Position numbers and translations under genes: made by a program. From the NCBI GenBank assembly GCA_030632405.1, contig DAOVUU010000078.1:1-8624 (forward strand): a DNA stretch of 8,624 bases, given 5' to 3'. Of this stretch, positions 4,818 to 8,624 are shown piece after piece. The DNA is from Desulfobulbaceae bacterium. GTDB lineage: Bacteria; Desulfobacterota; Desulfobulbia; Desulfobulbales; Desulfocapsaceae. Numbering within the stretch: the stretch's first letter is position 1; each line of letters starts with the position of its first letter. The notes below the pieces were generated by a model. It made no database searches. It saw only the letters and a list, made by a program, of their open reading frames with translations, and was not told where the DNA came from.

Positions 4818-5057
4818 ATGAAAAACCAATTGGCAAATATTATTCTATTCCATAGAAAACGTAGTGGTTTAACCCAACTTGAACTTGCTGAATTAGCTGG
4901 AGTTGGCAAAAACATGATTTATGAATTGGAAAACGGTAAACAAAGTGTGCGGTTGGACAATCTTATTAATGTTCTACGGGTGCTTAACATTAATATTACT
5001 TTTCAAAGCCCGCTCCGTGAAAGCTTTTTGAAGGAGTATCCAGATGCAGATTGCTGA
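4818..5057 (+). CDS. hipB: HipB-like antitoxin / operon repressor (XRE helix-turn-helix)
   Basis: A 79-residue DNA-binding protein that probably represses the operon and joins a complex with HipS and HipT. Residues about 5-60 form a Cro/C1-type (XRE) helix-turn-helix: LANIILFHRKRSGLTQLELA, then AGVGKNMIYELENGKQSV, then LDNLINVLRVLNI. A short tail (RESFLKEYPDADC) follows. The ATG at 4818 has only a weak AGGG eight bases upstream, inside an operator. It overlaps hipS by 14 bases, and its last codons contain the strong hipS ribosome site. The partner genes and operators make HipB the best name; the HTH alone would not tell it from other XRE antitoxins. Confidence 0.85.
   Translation: MKNQLANIILFHRKRSGLTQLELAELAGVGKNMIYELENGKQSVRLDNLINVLRVLNINITFQSPLRESFLKEYPDADC
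5031..5036 (+). promoter_or_regulatory. Strong ribosome site for hipS inside hipB
   Basis: AAGGAG lies seven bases before the hipS ATG at 5044. It is much better than the hipB site, while hipT has no clear site of its own. This suggests HipS is made in excess over HipT, as expected when HipS is the antitoxin and HipT translation depends on coupling. Confidence 0.6.
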
Positions 5058-5373
5058 CGTTTTTTTTCAGGGCATGGTTACTGGACAGCTTATCCAGTTG
5101 CAACCTGGAGGAGGATATCGCTTTTCGTATTCTCCTGAATACTCAGGTCCGCCAATTTCGCTGACAATGCCAGTGCAGAGTGAATCTTTTGAGTTTGAAA
5201 ACTTTCCTCCATTTTTTGACGGTCTACTTCCTGAGGGTTTTCAACTCGAGGCTTTGTTGCGTCAGAAAAAACTTGATCGAAATGATCACTTTGGCCAATT
5301 ACTTCTGGTAGGGTCAGATACAGTTGGCGCCGTAACTGTGCAGGAACATCCAGTGGAAACCACCACCCCATGA
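5044..5373 (+). CDS. hipS: HipS-like protein, HipA N-terminal subdomain as a separate antitoxin
   Basis: A 109-residue protein that corresponds to the N-terminal subdomain 1 (couple_hipA) of the HipA kinase. The start fits this fold (DVFFQGMVTGQLIQL), and the hallmark FFDGLLPEG block is at residues 57-65, followed by HFGQLLLVGSDTVGAVTV (82-99). In E. coli O127:H6 HipBST the equivalent protein is the antitoxin that neutralises HipT, while HipB strengthens the effect. No Trp is present anywhere in this protein (see findings). hipS lies between hipB (14-base overlap) and hipT (4-base ATGA overlap, different frame), so it is a separate cistron. A single frameshift splitting an ancestral hipA is the alternative, but good ribosome spacing and overlap favour a real split system. 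Confidence 0.85.
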   Translation: MQIADVFFQGMVTGQLIQLQPGGGYRFSYSPEYSGPPISLTMPVQSESFEFENFPPFFDGLLPEGFQLEALLRQKKLDRNDHFGQLLLVGSDTVGAVTVQEHPVETTTP

Positions 5374-6305
5374 ATCGTTGTCCTATTACCTACCAATCCT
5401 GTGACGGACTATATTCTGCAAAAGGACTGAAACTTCTGTCCAGCCGTCTAACGGATTTAAAAGAATTACCGTTTTCAGCTCAGGAACTGCGCCGGGAAGC
5501 TGCTGCACGTTCAGCCAAGATCTCTATCCAGGGTGTTCAGCCCAAACTATCAGCACGCCTGAACATAAAAGAGCTGTGTTTTGATCTTGTGGATAAGGAT
5601 GGTCGCTATATTCTTAAACCGCAGATTGCAGAATACAGGGAGGTGCCGGAGAATGAAGACCTCACCATGCGATTGGCAAAGCTGGCAGGGATTGGGGTGC
5701 CATTACATGGCTTGCTGCATGGTCATGATCAAGAGCTGACCTATTTCATACGTCGATTCGATCGGGTTGGTCGCAGGTCTAAAATTCATGTTGAAGATTT
5801 TGCACAACTTGCAGAATTATCACGCGACACAAAATACAGATCCAGCATGGAACGAGTAGTTGAACTGATCGATAAATACTGCACTTTCCCAGTGATTGAG
5901 AGATTAAACTTATTCCGCCTGACTCTGTTTTGTTTTCTGGTTGGCAATGAAGATATGCACCTGAAAAATTTTTCTGTCATCTATAAAGATGATGTAATCA
6001 AACTATCTCCTGCCTATGATTTACTCAATACAACTATTGTTCTTTCTCATCCTGAAGAGGAACTGGCCTTACCGCTAAACGGTAAAAAGAACAGACTGAA
6101 ACGACTGGATCTGGTAGATTATTTTGGACGAGATAGATTACAGTTAACAAACAGGGTCATCAGTAAAGTACTATTAGACTTGAGGCAGCTCCATGAACCC
6201 TGGCGGAAATTAGTTGCTATAAGTTTTTTGTCAGCGAAAATGAGAGAGAAATATCTGAATGTACTGGAAGAGAGATTTGAAAGATTGTTTTACCATCCAG
6301 AGTAA
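5370..6305 (+). CDS. hipT: HipT-like serine/threonine kinase toxin (HipA C-terminal core)
   Basis: A 311-residue kinase matching HipA without its first subdomain. In E. coli O127:H6, HipT phosphorylates tryptophanyl-tRNA synthetase and stops growth; the target here is unknown. Visible parts: glycine-rich loop SIQGVQPKLS (52-61, with Ser52 a likely autophosphorylation site), Lys83 in YILKPQ (ATP contact), Glu97 region, the catalytic block GNEDMHLKNFS (192-202, base Asp195, Asn200), and SPAYDLL (213-219, metal-binding Asp217). All core residues are present, so the enzyme is likely active. The start overlaps the hipS stop (ATGA), with no clear ribosome site, implying coupled translation. HipS plus HipT together have 420 residues, close to one HipA. 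No terminator is seen right after the stop; murI starts 116 bases later. Confidence 0.9.
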   Translation: MNRCPITYQSCDGLYSAKGLKLLSSRLTDLKELPFSAQELRREAAARSAKISIQGVQPKLSARLNIKELCFDLVDKDGRYILKPQIAEYREVPENEDLTMRLAKLAGIGVPLHGLLHGHDQELTYFIRRFDRVGRRSKIHVEDFAQLAELSRDTKYRSSMERVVELIDKYCTFPVIERLNLFRLTLFCFLVGNEDMHLKNFSVIYKDDVIKLSPAYDLLNTTIVLSHPEEELALPLNGKKNRLKRLDLVDYFGRDRLQLTNRVISKVLLDLRQLHEPWRKLVAISFLSAKMREKYLNVLEERFERLFYHPE

Positions 6306-6339
6306 GGAGCGAGCCATACTTTTCAACAGCCTTAACTTG

Positions 6340-6379
6340 TTGTTCATGTCTTTTTCTGCTATATACTTCACATGAACAA
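6340..6379 (+). promoter_or_regulatory. Promoter candidate of murI-lolA-rSAM framed by a 10-base inverted repeat
   Basis: TTGTTCATGT (6340-6349) and ACATGAACAA (6370-6379) are perfect inverted arms with a 20-base spacer. The left arm contains a -35-like TTGTTC (6340-6345); 16 bases on is TATACT (6362-6367), five of six matches to a -10 box. Arm centres are 30 bases apart, nearly three helical turns. Transcription would start near 6374, within the right arm. This looks like an operator flanking a promoter; as RNA it would be a hairpin without a T-run, so a terminator for hipT is less likely. Confidence 0.45.
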
Positions 6380-6421
6380 GAGGCCAATTCCCAATCAATT
6401 TTCCCACCATTCTTCGCTGTT

Positions 6422-7204
6422 ATGATCGGTATTGTTGACTCAAGCATAGGCGGTCTGACCATCGCAAGAGAGGCTGAACAACTCCTGCCGGAACATTCTC
6501 TTCTCTACCTCGGTGATATTGCACGATTGCCATACGACCGTCAAGACCCAGCGACCATAGTGAAATATTCTATTGAAAACACTCAATTTCTCGTTGATAA
6601 TGGAGCTAAAATCATTATCATTGGGTGTAACTCTACCGCAAGCATCGCCACGGAGACAATACGACAAACTTTTGATATTCCTGTTTTTGAAATTATACAC
6701 CCCACCGTGCAAAAAGCAGTTAAGGTAAGTCATCACGAAAGGATTGGTATTATCGGGACCCGTGCCACAATCAGCAGCAATATCTACTCCAATGCTGTCA
6801 AAAACTCCCGGCCGGAATGTAAAGTATTCCAGAAAGCCTGCCCACTTCTTGTTCCTCTCGTGGACGAGGGGTGGATCGCCAAAAAAGAGACAAAGATGAT
6901 ATTAAAAAAGTACCTCTACGGTCTGAAAAACCAGCAGCCCGATACTCTCATCCTTGCCTGTACCCACTACCCCATGTTAAAACAGCTGATACAGTCTCGA
7001 ATCGGTAAAAAAGTCACTCTAATCGATTCCTCAATTGAAGTGGTAAAACATGTTAAAAGGTATCTGAAAAATGCGCCGGAACTGCTTCCAGCTGAAAATT
7101 TTTCTCAGGTTAAGCATCGTTACGTCGTCACCGGGCTTACCGAAACTACAGAATATGTTGCCTCACAAATTTTAAAGCGACCAATCCAACTTCAGCTTGC
7201 CTGA
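6422..7204 (+). CDS. murI: Glutamate racemase MurI
   Basis: Interconverts L- and D-glutamate in the cytoplasm, supplying D-glutamate for peptidoglycan. At 260 residues the length is normal. The family pattern is clear: IVDSSIGGL (4-12, catalytic Asp6), LYLGDIARLPY (28-38), the first catalytic Cys69 in IIGCNSTAS, IIGTRATISSNIY (110-122), LVPLVDEGW (143-151), and the second catalytic Cys180 in ILACTHYPMLK. The usual FDSGVGG and CNTAS boxes read VDSSIGG and CNSTA here, conserved in spacing but unusual in detail. The ATG at 6422 is the only suitable start after the promoter, yet no Shine-Dalgarno is visible. lolA starts 8 bases after the stop. An aspartate/glutamate racemase of other substrate use cannot be ruled out. 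Confidence 0.9.
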   Translation: MIGIVDSSIGGLTIAREAEQLLPEHSLLYLGDIARLPYDRQDPATIVKYSIENTQFLVDNGAKIIIIGCNSTASIATETIRQTFDIPVFEIIHPTVQKAVKVSHHERIGIIGTRATISSNIYSNAVKNSRPECKVFQKACPLLVPLVDEGWIAKKETKMILKKYLYGLKNQQPDTLILACTHYPMLKQLIQSRIGKKVTLIDSSIEVVKHVKRYLKNAPELLPAENFSQVKHRYVVTGLTETTEYVASQILKRPIQLQLA

Positions 7205-7212
7205 ATTTTATA

Positions 7213-7911
7213 ATGCATAAATTATTTCTGTTCTTCATCACTCTTCTCTCTTCACTTATTATTTTTTCTCTGCAGGTATCAGCAAAAATCAACCCGGGGG
7301 AATCTCCAGAAGATACAGCAGCAAGAATACAGCTCCGAATTGATGAAATACAGAGCCTCTCCTTTAATTTTTATCAGCAAACCAGAGGAGAAATGACCGG
7401 CCGGCCCCGGAAAGGGTCAGGCAAAGCTGTTTTTTTCAAAAAGGACGGCAACAGCCGTATGCGTTGGGATTACAACAGCCCTGACAAACAGGTACTCGTT
7501 AGCGATGGTTCCGTTTTCTCCATGTATTTCGATGACCTGAAACAGATGATAGTCACCCCGGCCAAAAATATTGAAAATGACCTCACCTATTCCTTTTTTA
7601 CAGGAAGAGGAAACCTGCAGAACGATTTCCATATTCTTCCTCCGGATGAAGAAACAGGCACCAATACCGAGGAATTTCAAATAATTAAACTTGTCCCTAA
7701 ACAACCTCATTCGCAGGTCCAGAATATACACGTCTGGGTCACAGAGACCTCTCTTATTCGAAGAATGAATATTCAAGACCTCTTCGGCACTATAACCGTG
7801 CTCAACTTTAGTGATATTCAAGTGGACAGTCTAGTTGGAGCCGATGAAAAAAACCTCCAGTCTCTTTTCTCCTTTATTCCCCCAAAAGACACAGAAATAA
7901 TCGAGCAGTAA
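7213..7911 (+). CDS. lolA: LolA-family outer-membrane lipoprotein carrier
   Basis: A 232-residue periplasmic protein. Residues 1-24 are a signal peptide: MHK, a hydrophobic stretch LFLFFITLLSSLIIFSL, and a likely signal peptidase I cut after VSA. The mature part has the LolA pattern: repeated helices after residue 32, IQSLSFNFYQQT (46-57), GSGKAVFFKKDGNSRMRWDY (68-87), and then the strand run DKQVLVSDGSVFSMYFDD. LolA carries lipoproteins from the inner membrane LolCDE complex through the periplasm to LolB; the family also has members with other carriers' roles. The mature protein is average in length. There is no clear ribosome site; the start overlaps TATAAT-like sequence (7208-7213) 8 bases after murI. 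It ends one base before the radical SAM gene, so the three are probably co-transcribed. Confidence 0.87.
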   Translation: MHKLFLFFITLLSSLIIFSLQVSAKINPGESPEDTAARIQLRIDEIQSLSFNFYQQTRGEMTGRPRKGSGKAVFFKKDGNSRMRWDYNSPDKQVLVSDGSVFSMYFDDLKQMIVTPAKNIENDLTYSFFTGRGNLQNDFHILPPDEETGTNTEEFQIIKLVPKQPHSQVQNIHVWVTETSLIRRMNIQDLFGTITVLNFSDIQVDSLVGADEKNLQSLFSFIPPKDTEIIEQ

Positions 7912-7912
7912 A

Positions 7913-8624
7913 ATGGTTCCAAGTACTTCCACTCCTTTTAAACTGGCGCTGATATCAATGCCCTGGTCGATTTTTAATCGACCCTCTATCCAGCTGGGTT
8001 CACTTAAAGCCTTTATGGAAAAGGAGATGAGCTGTCAGGTCGATAATTTCCACCCTTATCTCAATATTGCTGCAGGTGTCGGTATTGACACGTATAAGCA
8101 TATAAGCCACAACAGCTGGGCTGGCGAAGCACTTTTTTCGTCTCTCCTCTTCAATGAGCAGAAAGACATGGCCCGGGAACTCTATCTTTCAGTACTTTCC
8201 AAAAAGGAACAGCCAGTTCCAGATTTCGAAAAGCTTGTCAGTACCATTGAAGAAATATGTTCAGACTGGATAAACAGTATTGAATTCAGTCAATACCATC
8301 TTATCGGTTTTTCTGTCTGCTTTAACCAGTTATTTTCCTCTCTTTACGCGGCGAATCAGTTAAAAAAAACTGTGGGGAAAGTTCCAGTCGTGTTTGGAGG
8401 GTCTTCATGTACCGGCCTAATAGGACAGTCCCTGCTTCACCATTTTCCTGAGATTGACTATGTAGTTGATGGCGAGGGCGAGCAATCCCTTCTCTCTCTC
8501 TGCAGAACACTCAGTGATCTCTCAGCTCAGCCTTCTAAACAGAGCGGCACAGCAACACCTGTCAGATCGGTTAGAAAAACAGAAGAAATCGCAGATATCA
8601 ATGAACTCCCTTACCCCGATTACA
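7913..8624 (+). CDS. B12-binding radical SAM protein, RiPP-maturation type (3' truncated by window edge)
   Basis: An open frame from ATG 7913 runs 237 codons to the window end, with no stop. Visible features match the N-terminal cobalamin-binding half of the 'RiPP maturation radical SAM protein 1' group: ALISMPWSIFNRPSIQLGSL (12-31), SWAGEALFSSLLF (68-80), HLIGFSVCFNQL (129-140), VVFGGSSCTGLIGQSLL (159-175), IDYVVDGEGEQSLLSLC (181-197), and LPYPDY (232-237). In the family such a segment is followed by the CxxxCxxC iron-sulfur cluster motif, which would lie past the edge. Known relatives C-methylate unreactive carbons in ribosomal peptides. One base separates it from lolA; the ribosome site is weak (GAG). 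Other B12 radical SAM functions are possible until the rest is seen. Confidence 0.78.
   Translation, partial: MVPSTSTPFKLALISMPWSIFNRPSIQLGSLKAFMEKEMSCQVDNFHPYLNIAAGVGIDTYKHISHNSWAGEALFSSLLFNEQKDMARELYLSVLSKKEQPVPDFEKLVSTIEEICSDWINSIEFSQYHLIGFSVCFNQLFSSLYAANQLKKTVGKVPVVFGGSSCTGLIGQSLLHHFPEIDYVVDGEGEQSLLSLCRTLSDLSAQPSKQSGTATPVRSVRKTEEIADINELPYPDY

Noticed and set aside
5044..6305. hipA broken by a frameshift (pseudogene)
   Set aside because: The break falls at the known HipS/HipT boundary, hipS has a strong ribosome site, the genes overlap by ATGA, and every kinase motif is intact. A split system is the better reading.
1..8624. CRISPR array, tRNA gene, insertion sequence or att site
   Set aside because: No regularly repeated units of spacer length, no cloverleaf-like sequence, no transposase and no flanking direct repeats were seen. 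The 70-base periodicity before hipB is of short dyads, not CRISPR repeats.

Overview
The window looks like the chromosome of a Gram-negative (diderm) bacterium, most likely a deltaproteobacterium / Desulfobacterota member. This is an inference from the gene mix: a LolA-type periplasmic lipoprotein carrier, a PAS-AAA+-Fis sigma-54 activator, a GabT with a Cys-rich insertion, an FmdB zinc ribbon, and a B12-type radical SAM protein. No rRNA or tRNA gene is visible, so the taxonomic call is soft.

Left part (1-2926). The 3' end of queA (queuosine tRNA modification, + strand) runs into a convergent fmdB-like zinc-ribbon gene with a 7-base gap. Upstream of fmdB on the same (-) strand lies gabT, a class III aminotransferase. 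The 351-base gap upstream of gabT is rich in regulatory structure: a good sigma-54 (-24/-12) promoter candidate, three copies of a TTGAT-N10-ATCAA dyad, another AT-rich dyad, and a 9-codon mini-ORF with a near-ideal Shine-Dalgarno on the opposite strand.

Middle left (2927-4817). A sigma-54-dependent activator (PAS, AAA+ with GAFTGA, Fis-type helix-turn-helix; - strand) lies directly upstream of gabT. It is the obvious candidate to bind the dyads and fire the gabT promoter. The 466 bases between it and the next gene hold two palindromes on the activator side, a long stop-free frame with no start codon, and three evenly spaced operator-like dyads on the hip side.

Middle right (4818-6305). A compact three-gene hipB-hipS-hipT toxin-antitoxin operon (+ strand), in which the usual HipA kinase is split into a small N-terminal protein (HipS) and a kinase core (HipT). 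The genes overlap by 14 and 4 bases. Three CCC-N8-GGG operators precede it at about 70-base intervals, the last next to the hipB start codon.

Right part (6306-8624). A murI (glutamate racemase)-lolA-radical SAM gene string (+ strand) with gaps of 8 and 1 bases. A promoter candidate framed by a perfect 10-base inverted repeat precedes it. The last gene runs off the window. It resembles the cobalamin-binding N-terminal half of the 'RiPP maturation radical SAM protein 1' family, so a peptide natural-product locus may begin just past the window edge.
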